A DNA stretch of 8,727 bases from UBA9464 sp003445095 (lineage in GTDB: Bacteria; Verrucomicrobiota; Verrucomicrobiia; Limisphaerales; UBA9464): assembly GCA_035437945.1 (NCBI GenBank), contig DAOMZG010000292.1:1-8727 (forward strand). The letters run 5' to 3'. The position numbers and the translations under genes are program-made. A model generated the notes under the pieces. That model was not told the origin of the DNA and ran no database searches. It worked only from the letters and a program-made list of their open reading frames with translations. Shown piece after piece: positions 1 to 5,738 of the stretch. Position 1 is the stretch's first letter. Every line of letters begins with the position of its first letter.

Positions 1-8
1 CCGCCACT

Positions 9-33
9 GCGCCCGGGGCGGGCGCGCTCCCCA
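9..33 (-). repeat. GC-rich hairpin repeat, copy A (truncated by window edge)
   Basis: Positions 9-15 and 19-25 form a perfect 7-bp stem around a 3-nt loop (GGG on plus, CCC on minus). Read on the minus strand, 33 to 10 matches 7156-7179 at 22 of 24 positions. The shared parts are TGGGGAGC, then CGCCCGCC, then CGGGCG, and both differences are transitions. It therefore appears to be a second copy of the element that heads the hairpin array near 7.2 kb. It lies downstream of the DUF721 gene. The remaining units, if any, would lie beyond the left window edge. It could act as a 3' RNA hairpin or be a mobile palindromic repeat. Confidence 0.5.
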
Positions 34-88
34 ATCCAACTGCATGGATACGGCTCAGAGTTGACAGCGCTCCTGACTCCGGCGCCCG

Positions 89-493
89 TCATCCCACGCG
101 AAAGCTGATCTTCTTGATCGTCTCCTTCCCGAGCGCGTGTTGCAGGCGCTCGAGAATTTCGCGACGGCGGTAGCGGACGATCTCGGTGAGCCAAACGCTG
201 CTATCCACCCGCACGAACAGGGTTCCTTTGTGAAGGCCGACGGGTTGCGCGTGGGTCGCGACCAACGGGTCCACAATTTGCGCCCACAGCGGGACGATGT
301 TGGACTCCGACTTCTTTTGCTCTAGGCGCAGGCCGGTCAACACCTCGGGCAATACCTGGCCAACCGATCGTCCGCCAACCCGGCGCGCGATTTCTTCGTC
401 TGTGAGATCGATCCGCCGCCATTCTGCCAGAACCTGACGCTGAGCGCGCGATGGACCTCGTGGGCGGGACCGATCAGGCGCGCGCGGAGTCAT
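89..493 (-). CDS. DUF721 / DciA-family protein (replicative helicase loader-like)
   Basis: This 134-residue protein has a basic, Pro/Arg-rich N-terminus (1-20), a short linker-like segment, and a C-terminal DUF721 domain at about 45-134. The domain pattern is clear: LPEVLTGLRLEQ, then W70 in VPLWAQIVDPLVATHAQP, then GTLFVRVDSSVWLTEI with W101, then an Arg-rich helix and a terminal KKISFRVG. DciA proteins interact with the DnaB replicative helicase and support its loading in bacteria without DnaC; that role here is inferred from the family. The ATG at 493 is chosen because a longer GTG-started version (571) would overlap the upstream cytochrome gene and adds residues not typical of the family. 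The gap to that cytochrome gene is 22 nt, so co-transcription is likely. No Shine-Dalgarno sequence precedes the ATG. Family assignment is confident; orthology to characterised DciA is less so. Confidence 0.85.
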   Translation of the reverse strand: MTPRAPDRSRPRGPSRAQRQVLAEWRRIDLTDEEIARRVGGRSVGQVLPEVLTGLRLEQKKSESNIVPLWAQIVDPLVATHAQPVGLHKGTLFVRVDSSVWLTEIVRYRRREILERLQHALGKETIKKISFRVG

Positions 494-515
494 GCGAAAC
501 GTGTCAGGCAACGAA

Positions 516-1067
516 TTAAGGCTTGGATGCTTCACTGAACCGGCCGTGATAAACAAAATCCTTCTGGGCACCTGCCTTCACGTGACAGGCCGCGCAGGTG
601 GCGGATTTCTCGGGTGGTGTTAGGTACGTTCCGTCGGGTCGATACTCCACGTATTCCCATTCGGCGGTGCGGTTCGTTTGATACGCCTCGCCAAATCCTG
701 GCCCACGCCGCATCACGTGCAGCCCCAGCACAGCGTCTTTGATCAATTGCCCTTGAACGTCCACGACCGCCTTCCCCGTCGCGTCTTTCTGAACGCTGGC
801 CGTCTCCATGACGATAATTGAGCCGTTGGGATAGGGGAGCTGCGCCAGATTCGTGATCGAAGCCGCGGCGGCGTTTCCGTACACCGTCACGACCTTGAAC
901 TCATCCTTACGCGGATTCGTGCGGAGAATCTGAAACGACTGCGCGTATCCCGTTGGAAATCCAACCCGGTCCACCTTTGGAGCCGGGCCCGGAGTGTCGT
1001 TGGGTTCCGCTGCGAGGAGAACACAGGAGGCGACGACGAAACTGAGAGTCGATCGAACTAAGGTCAT
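516..1067 (-). CDS. Exported cytochrome P460-family c-type haem protein
   Basis: The 183-residue precursor starts MTLVRSTLSFVVASCVLLAA, a Sec signal peptide with a likely cleavage site near AA-EP (residues 20-21), so the protein should be periplasmic. The mature part has a cytochrome P460-like fold signature: a YAQSFQILRTNPRKDEFKVV region, then VYGNAAAA and LPYPNGSIIVMETA, then EYVEYRPDGTY, and a single haem-attachment motif CAACH at 158-162 near the C-terminus. P460 enzymes oxidise hydroxylamine or NO-related substrates, while relatives (cytochrome c'-beta) bind NO or CO. Whether the lysine-haem cross-link needed for P460 chemistry is present cannot be decided by eye, so substrate is unassigned. 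An in-frame TTG at 1133 gives a longer ORF, but it would place 22 residues ahead of the signal peptide, so the ATG at 1067 is chosen. The DUF721 gene follows 22 nt downstream. Confidence 0.8.
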   Translation of the reverse strand: MTLVRSTLSFVVASCVLLAAEPNDTPGPAPKVDRVGFPTGYAQSFQILRTNPRKDEFKVVTVYGNAAAASITNLAQLPYPNGSIIVMETASVQKDATGKAVVDVQGQLIKDAVLGLHVMRRGPGFGEAYQTNRTAEWEYVEYRPDGTYLTPPEKSATCAACHVKAGAQKDFVYHGRFSEASKP

Positions 1068-1177
1068 GGTGAAGCGGGAAGGCGACGCTACCCAGCCCCC
1101 CTGTCGGGTCAATCGAGCTTTTGTGGAGAGCAAAAATTTCTAAAATCTGAACGCGAGTTAAGACCATGAACTTCGTA

Positions 1178-1199
1178 GGAGTCGACGTGAGGAGACTCC
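1178..1199. repeat. Inverted repeat in intergenic region 1068-1294
   Basis: GGAGTC (1178-1183) and GACTCC (1194-1199) form a 6-bp perfect inverted repeat with a 10-nt loop. It sits in the 227-bp gap upstream of the cytochrome gene and downstream of the aspartic protease gene. It could be a weak RNA hairpin, part of the cytochrome promoter region, or a fragment of a dispersed repeat. There is no T-tract, so it does not look like an intrinsic terminator. I see nothing else definite in 1068-1294. Confidence 0.3.
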
Positions 1200-1294
1200 A
1201 TCTCGATCCCAGGTGTATGTTCACGCGGCGGGGCAAAACAAGTCAGAGTCTCGTGACCTCGTCTGCTACGGTTCGCGAAGAGTCGATGCTCCCG

Positions 1295-1720
1295 TCAAAA
1301 CTCGTCGTACATCACTCCGTTCTTGTGCTCCGGATTCGGGATCAACTGGCGACCTTGGCAATCGACCACCAAGTCCAAATCTTCCAAAGGAATCTGGCCG
1401 ACGAGATTCGGGAGCGAGTCGGGTACTTCCACAACGTCAAATCGTCCTGAGCGACCCTGGATTTCCAAATCCACGGGCGAAAACACGCGACGCTTCACCG
1501 TCTGATCCGACATGGTTCGCGACCGAACCTCGCCAATGTGCCGCAATCCGAGTCCTTCGATGACCGATCGTTGCAGGTACAGCTTCACGGCCCCCGTATC
1601 CACCATCGCCTCAACTTCCCGGCCGCGCGCCGGTCGCTTTCGCTTACCCGTCGCGAGCAGCGCCAGATCATCCCAGTTTTGCAGTTTGATTTGGATCGTG
1701 ACCTTTCCCATGTCCGTCAT
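1295..1720 (-). CDS. Clan AA (retropepsin-like) aspartic protease
   Basis: This is a 141-residue single-domain protein. The catalytic-type motif AMVDTGAVKLYL lies at about residues 38-49, with the D-T-G triad at 41-43 and hydrophobic residues on both sides. The second hallmark of the fold, two hydrophobic residues and a glycine (NLVGQIPLEDLDLVVD), lies at about 105-120. One lobe with one DTG means it would have to dimerise to form an active site, as retropepsins do. No signal peptide or membrane segment is visible, so it is presumably cytoplasmic; its substrate is unknown. The ORF opens at a TTG (1747), but ATG at 1720 has a weak purine-rich stretch upstream and is preferred; ATG at 1711 is also possible. 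It is divergent from the sulfatase gene across 95 bp. Such short proteins are often annotated as aspartyl proteases without any demonstrated activity. Confidence 0.75.
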   Translation of the reverse strand: MTDMGKVTIQIKLQNWDDLALLATGKRKRPARGREVEAMVDTGAVKLYLQRSVIEGLGLRHIGEVRSRTMSDQTVKRRVFSPVDLEIQGRSGRFDVVEVPDSLPNLVGQIPLEDLDLVVDCQGRQLIPNPEHKNGVMYDEF

Positions 1721-1815
1721 GTTAAGCCCGCTCTTCTCGCCCGACAAGGCAAGGCGATGATCCAGCGTTTGGCGCTTGGCCGATCACCAAGGCTCAATTC
1801 ATTCTGGCGCTACCG

Positions 1816-3270
1816 ATGATGAGACCAAACTGCGGGCTCAGACAGCTTACGACCTTTTTGTCGCTCGCTGGGTTCCTATTGGCTCCGGTGCTAGCTGCCC
1901 TTGCTGGATCACATCCCAACATCATCGTGATTCTCGCCGATGACCTCGGGTACGGCGAGCTAGGTTGTTATGGGCAGACCGTGATCCTCACTCCGCGGTT
2001 GGATCAAATGGCGCGCGAAGGGATGCGCTTCACCCAGTTTTACGCGGGGGCGACGGTGTGTGCGCCCTCGCGCAGCGTGCTCATGACGGGACAACACGGG
2101 GGCCACACCCGCGTCCGTGGAAATGCCGGGACCGCCAATCCGCTCGCCCAGTCGCTCCGCCCTGAAGATGTTACCGTCGCCGAAGTCTTGCATAAGGCGG
2201 GTTATGGGACGGCGCTCATCGGGAAATGGGGTCTCGGCAATGTGGGAGGAGCGGAGGTGGGACTGCCACGGCGCCAGGGGTTCGATTTCTTCTACGGCTA
2301 CCTCAGCCAAATCCACGCCCACAATCACTATCCCAGCTTCCTCTGGCGAAACGAAAGCAAAGAGCCGCTTCCCAACGCGGTGGCGCCGGTCGGAACGGAA
2401 GGCGCCGGTTACGCCACCAACGCCGTCGCGTATGCGGGAGACCTGCTGACCGAAGAGGCGTTGCAGTGGATCGCGCAACCGCGGCAGCAGCCGTTCTTCT
2501 TGTACTGGTGTCCCGTCGCTCCCCACGCCAACAACGAGCGGAAGGCTGCCCTTCACAACGGTGCCGAAGTTCCTGACTTGGGACCCTACGCGAATCGACC
2601 ATGGTCCGATCCCAACAAGGGCCATGCCGCCATGATCACCCGTCTGGACGCCCAAGTCGGCCGTCTCCTCGACGAACTCCGTCGCCGGCACCTCGATCGC
2701 AACACGCTGGTGTTGTTCACCTCGGACAACGGTCCGCATCGGGAAAGCAATCATGACCCCGACGAGTTGTTCCATCCGTCGGGAAGCGTTCGAGGCTACA
2801 AACGTGACCTCACCGACGGCGGGATCCGGGTGCCACTGATCGCCTGGTGGCCCGGAACGGTGCGGGCCGGGCGGGTAGTGAACCAAGTCGCGTACTTCGG
2901 AGACTTGATGGCGACTGCGGCTGATTTGGCGGGAACTCAACCACCCGCAGGACTCGATTCGATCAGCCTGGTGCCGACGTTAACCGGGCGTCCCCGCAAC
3001 CAACGTCAGCATGATTACTTGTACTGGGAGTTTCACGAGTCGGGCTTCAGCCAAGCCGTGTTGATCGACCAACGTTGGAAGGCGATCCGACTGAAAACTG
3101 TGGACGCGCCGATTCAACTCTACGATCTGCCAACCGATCCCCGCGAATTGAACGATCGGGCCGCGGTGGAACCCGCTCTGGTTGCGCGCGCCCAAGAATT
3201 GTTCCGAACTGCGCGGACTGACTCAGCGGAATGGCCCGGCAGCGCCCCGGCGAAGGTCAGCACGCCATAG
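1816..3270 (+). CDS. Exported type I sulfatase (arylsulfatase, formylglycine-dependent)
   Basis: The 484-residue precursor hydrolyses sulfate esters, most likely on polysaccharides or glycosaminoglycan-like substrates. The sequence shows a Sec signal peptide (about 1-31, ending APVLAALAG). Metal ligands are D42-D43 in ILADDLGYGELG, and the sulfatase signature CAPSR at 82-86 is followed by TGQHGGHTRVRGN. C82 is the residue converted to formylglycine. Further active-site candidates are K137 in IGKWGLG, H169 in IHAHNHYP, H237 in APHAN, D304-N305 in TSDNGPH, and K329 in RGYKRDLTDGGIRVPL. The C-terminal subdomain (WKAIRL, LYDLPTDPRELND) is typical and the length is normal, so it looks intact. Maturation needs a formylglycine-generating enzyme or anaerobic sulfatase-maturing enzyme, neither of which is in the window. 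ATG at 1819 is an equivalent alternative start. No Shine-Dalgarno is visible. The exact substrate subfamily cannot be called by eye. Confidence 0.95.
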   Translation: MMRPNCGLRQLTTFLSLAGFLLAPVLAALAGSHPNIIVILADDLGYGELGCYGQTVILTPRLDQMAREGMRFTQFYAGATVCAPSRSVLMTGQHGGHTRVRGNAGTANPLAQSLRPEDVTVAEVLHKAGYGTALIGKWGLGNVGGAEVGLPRRQGFDFFYGYLSQIHAHNHYPSFLWRNESKEPLPNAVAPVGTEGAGYATNAVAYAGDLLTEEALQWIAQPRQQPFFLYWCPVAPHANNERKAALHNGAEVPDLGPYANRPWSDPNKGHAAMITRLDAQVGRLLDELRRRHLDRNTLVLFTSDNGPHRESNHDPDELFHPSGSVRGYKRDLTDGGIRVPLIAWWPGTVRAGRVVNQVAYFGDLMATAADLAGTQPPAGLDSISLVPTLTGRPRNQRQHDYLYWEFHESGFSQAVLIDQRWKAIRLKTVDAPIQLYDLPTDPRELNDRAAVEPALVARAQELFRTARTDSAEWPGSAPAKVSTP

Positions 3271-3475
3271 CCTCAAGGAGGCGCAACTCGACACCGCCCT
3301 CGAGGGGACAGGCAGATTCAAGTCCCCAATGTACCGCAGATCTCTGGAGGTCGTTGCTTCCCAAACCCTCCCTCCTCTCAGAATCGGAAAAGAGAGAGCG
3401 TCGGGCACGCCCGCCTCAACGAACCAAGTGAGACCCCAAGCAGCGGCATATCGCCTCCGACGGTCGAGCTCCGGC
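3271..3475. other. Convergent intergenic region with small inverted repeats
   Basis: This 205-bp gap lies between the convergent 3' ends of the sulfatase and infA. Just after the sulfatase stop, GCCTC-AAG-GAGGC (3270-3282) forms a short stem-loop without a T-tract. CCCTCGAGGG (3297-3306) is a perfect palindrome. GGGGAC (3304-3309) and GTCCCC (3322-3327) form a 6-bp inverted repeat. The segment 3405-3417 is identical over 13 nt to 7162-7174 of the hairpin array. No gene is supported. The mix of short repeats suggests decayed repeat material or a bidirectional 3' end region. Confidence 0.4.
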
Positions 3476-3691
3476 TCAGCGCAGGCGCCAAGTGATGCGG
3501 GCCTTGTTCAAATCGTAGGGCGACATCTCCATTCGGACTCGGTCGCCGACGGTCAGACGGATAAAGCGTTTACGCATCTTGCCACAGATCGTGGCCAGCA
3601 CGAGGTGTTCGTTATCCAACTTGACGCGGAACATGGTGCCCGGGAGCACGGTGTGGACACTGCCTTCGATTTCGATTGGTTCTTCTTTCAT
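3476..3691 (-). CDS. infA: Translation initiation factor IF-1
   Basis: The 71-residue protein is a full-length IF-1, a single S1/OB-fold domain that binds the 30S A site during initiation and acts with IF-2 and IF-3. It shows the family core: MKEEPIEIEGSVHTVLPGTMFRV at the start, then LDNEHLVLATICGKMRKRFIRL, GDRVRMEMSPYDLNKARI, and a terminal arginine. The Met-Arg-Lys-Arg stretch matches the conserved basic RNA-binding face. An in-frame TTG at 3703 adds four residues, but the ATG at 3691 gives the usual family length and N-terminus. No ribosomal protein or secY genes lie beside it, so it is detached from the spc-type operon in which infA is often found. Its leader carries an 8-bp inverted repeat (3695-3702 with 3737-3744). 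No Shine-Dalgarno is visible. Confidence 0.95.
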   Translation of the reverse strand: MKEEPIEIEGSVHTVLPGTMFRVKLDNEHLVLATICGKMRKRFIRLTVGDRVRMEMSPYDLNKARITWRLR

Positions 3692-3694
3692 AGG

Positions 3695-3744
3695 ACGGGT
3701 CAAACCACGGTTCTTGGCATTTCGGCGCCATCCCGATGACCCGT
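3695..3744 (-). promoter_or_regulatory. Inverted repeat in infA leader
   Basis: ACGGGTCA (3695-3702) and TGACCCGT (3737-3744) are perfect 8-bp complements separated by 34 bp, directly upstream of the infA ATG at 3691. In the minus-strand transcript the 3' arm would end four bases before the start codon, so a folded leader could occlude initiation. Alternatively it is a protein-binding site. The spacing is long for a classic operator. The function is inferred only from position and symmetry. Confidence 0.3.
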
Positions 3745-4033
3745 GAAGTCAGGATGTAACCACGGAACGATGGCTGCTCACGGCGAGCGCCACCTTGATT
3801 GATTGAGCGCTCCTCTCACCCTCGGCTCTGTTTCAGAGGCCGCGAGCCAATGCATCCCGCCAAGCCAGCTAGAACACGCAGGAATTCTGTTCGTCTCGGA
3901 AACGAACGCTAAACCAGACCGATGACCATGAATGCTTTCGAGTTCCCGGCCAATACCATTTGCGAGAATTCTTTGGTCCGTTGGCGCGCTCGAGTCGCGT
4001 TGTTCCGCGGCCCCCGACCACCGCTCGTTAGGA
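3745..4033. other. Gene-free stretch between infA leader and SDR 3' end
   Basis: No coding region is supported here. An imperfect hairpin centres on CTCTG-TTT-CAGAG (3826-3838), with bulged extensions out to about 3821-3846. It lies about 190 nt past the SDR stop on the minus strand and about 130 nt upstream of infA. It has no T-tract, so a Rho-independent terminator is not supported. The infA promoter is expected somewhere in this stretch, but I cannot pick a convincing -35/-10 pair. Confidence 0.3.
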
Positions 4034-4804
4034 CTAGGTTCGGCGAAATACTTTGTGGAACGCCGCTTGGTCGGTGGGCTTGAGGACAAGCTCATCGATA
4101 CACACGTGCGGCGGACGGGAGACCATCCAAACCATTGCTTCGGCGACGTCGGCCGCTGTGAGCGGATGAACCCCCGCGTACACTTTGGCGGCTCGTTGGT
4201 CGTCACCTTTGAAGCGGACACTCGAGAATTCCGTTTCGGCCATCCCTGGGTCGAGCGATCCCACGCGAATGCCTGTCCCGTTGAGCTCGAGTCGAAGCGC
4301 TTCGGTAACCAATCGCTCACCGGCCTTAACCCCGCAGTACACTGCGCCGCCTTCATAGGCCCGATGGCCTGCGATAGAGCCCACATTCAGAATCCACGCT
4401 CCAGCATGATGCGGTAGCAGAGGCAAAACGGTGCGGGTCACGCGCAGCAAACCCAGAAAATTGGACTGGACCATCGCTTCCCAATCCGCGTCGTGGCCGG
4501 TTGCCACGGGGTCAAGCCCGTGGGCGCCGCCCGCATTGTTGATCAGGACGTCAACCTTTGGGGTTAGCGACTTCACCCAGGTTACGAATGCTTCGACACT
4601 CGGAGTTTGAGCAACATCAAGGACCTGAGTCGTCGCGGACGCCGCACCGGCCGACCGAGCGTTCGAGGCGACGGCCTCGAGTCGATCAGCTCGACGCGCG
4701 CCGAGTAACAAGTGGCATTTCTCCGCCGCGAACGCCCGCGCCGCCGCCGCGCCGAATCCGCTCGACGCCCCGGTAATGAGCACCCACTTCCCCTCCAATT
4801 TCAT
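4034..4804 (-). CDS. SDR-family NAD(P)-dependent oxidoreductase
   Basis: This 256-residue classical short-chain dehydrogenase/reductase has a Rossmann fold. Visible motifs are the cofactor-binding TGASSGFG (11-18), A36-R37-R38 after the second strand (basic residues suggest NADPH), an NNAGG at 89-93, the catalytic serine S143 in NVGSIAGH, Y156 and K160 in the YCGVK motif, and DPGM at 186-189. Length and layout match the YdfG-like group, which acts on 3-hydroxy acids, serine analogues or sugar-derived alcohols, but the substrate cannot be assigned. The last residues (TDQAAFHKVFRRT) complete a normal C-terminus. It starts 11 nt after the stop of the isomerase-like gene, so it is the third gene of the permease operon and probably carries out the redox step of that pathway. 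Confidence 0.92.
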   Translation of the reverse strand: MKLEGKWVLITGASSGFGAAAARAFAAEKCHLLLGARRADRLEAVASNARSAGAASATTQVLDVAQTPSVEAFVTWVKSLTPKVDVLINNAGGAHGLDPVATGHDADWEAMVQSNFLGLLRVTRTVLPLLPHHAGAWILNVGSIAGHRAYEGGAVYCGVKAGERLVTEALRLELNGTGIRVGSLDPGMAETEFSSVRFKGDDQRAAKVYAGVHPLTAADVAEAMVWMVSRPPHVCIDELVLKPTDQAAFHKVFRRT

Positions 4805-4815
4805 GCCGAATCGGG

Positions 4816-5718
4816 CTAAGCGGAGCCTTCGCGAATGCGCTCCAGGAGCTGTTTCGTCGCCCGGATTCCGTCAGCCTCGCTGAGCTTGTCGCCCTCATAT
4901 TCGATACCCAGGTAGCCGTGATAACCGGCGTCGAGCACGATCTTGATCATGCGCGGGTAATCCGTTTCCACGCAGTACCCAGCCGCGTTGAAGTCATAAG
5001 ACTTCGCGCTAACGGCTTTGGCCCAGGGCATCATTTCGGCCACCCCTTGGTATCGGTCGTACCACTCGCCCGGCTTGATTTGGAAATTGCCGAAGTCCGG
5101 CAGCGTGCCGCAATTCGGTTTGCCGACCAGGCGCATCACACCGGCAAGCCACTGGCCGTTTGAGCTAAGCCCGCCATGGTTTTCGACGATGCAGTTCAAC
5201 CCGAGCGGCGCGCAGTAAGCGCTCAATTCGGCCAAGCCATCCGCCGCCCGCTGCTGCTGTTCCGCAAAGGTTCCCACATCGCCGGTTGCGGCATTAACGC
5301 GAATGCTATGACAACCCAGGAACTTGGCGGCGTCGGCCCATTTGTGGTGATTCACGACGGCCTGGCGGCGCTTGGCGGGGTCAGGATCCCCGAGGTTGCC
5401 TTCGCCGTCGCACATGATCAGCAGGATTCGGACGCCTTCGTCGTCAGCGCGGCGTTTGAGGTCAGCGAGGTACGCCTGATCGGTGGCTTGTTGCATCATG
5501 AATTGGTTAACCAATTCGATGGCGTCGATTCCGTAGTCCTGGTGGGCGATGCGTGGGAAATCGAGGTTCGTAATGATTTTGCTGAATAACTCCCGGTGCA
5601 GCGACCATTCGGCGAGGCTGATCTTGAAGGGTGGCTCGGGCGGTTGAGGCGTGGCGCAACCGGCCATCACGAGCGCTGTGGCTGAAGCGGATTGTTGAAG
5701 GAATTGTCGACGATTCAT
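4816..5718 (-). CDS. Sugar phosphate isomerase/epimerase-like TIM-barrel protein with Tat/lipoprotein signal
   Basis: This 300-residue protein belongs to the xylose isomerase-like TIM-barrel (AP endonuclease 2) superfamily. The N-terminus MNRRQFLQQSASATALVMAGC has a twin-arginine motif (RRQFL) and a lipobox ending at C21, so it is probably exported folded and lipid-anchored. The barrel begins at FKISLAEWSLHRELF (31-45). Metal or active-site candidates, by family analogy, are E69 in DAIELV, E179 and H181 in CIVENHGG, D208 in LPDFGNF, and E273 in GIEYEG. The ATG at 5718 is chosen because it opens directly on the signal sequence; the same frame stays open to 6303, but that part is antisense to the permease gene. 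It lies 20 nt after the permease stop and 11 nt before the SDR start. Related exported proteins are common in Verrucomicrobiota and Planctomycetota, usually with unknown substrate. Confidence 0.9.
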   Translation of the reverse strand: MNRRQFLQQSASATALVMAGCATPQPPEPPFKISLAEWSLHRELFSKIITNLDFPRIAHQDYGIDAIELVNQFMMQQATDQAYLADLKRRADDEGVRILLIMCDGEGNLGDPDPAKRRQAVVNHHKWADAAKFLGCHSIRVNAATGDVGTFAEQQQRAADGLAELSAYCAPLGLNCIVENHGGLSSNGQWLAGVMRLVGKPNCGTLPDFGNFQIKPGEWYDRYQGVAEMMPWAKAVSAKSYDFNAAGYCVETDYPRMIKIVLDAGYHGYLGIEYEGDKLSEADGIRATKQLLERIREGSA

Positions 5719-5738
5719 GGCGGGTCTAGTCCAGTGGC

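Noticed and set aside
494..571. Longer DUF721 protein starting at GTG 571
   Set aside because: It would overlap the end of the cytochrome gene by 56 nt and adds residues unlike the family N-terminus.
1960..2940. 326-residue open frame opposite the sulfatase
   Set aside because: It is antisense to a clearly conserved sulfatase and its product has no recognisable domain; long shadow frames are expected in GC-rich genes.
3182..3739. 185-residue plus-strand frame across the sulfatase 3' end and infA
   Set aside because: It overlaps two supported genes and spans the convergent gap; the product shows no domain.
3821..3846. Terminator of the permease-isomerase-SDR operon
   Set aside because: The hairpin is bulged, lies about 190 nt after the SDR stop, and lacks a T-tract.
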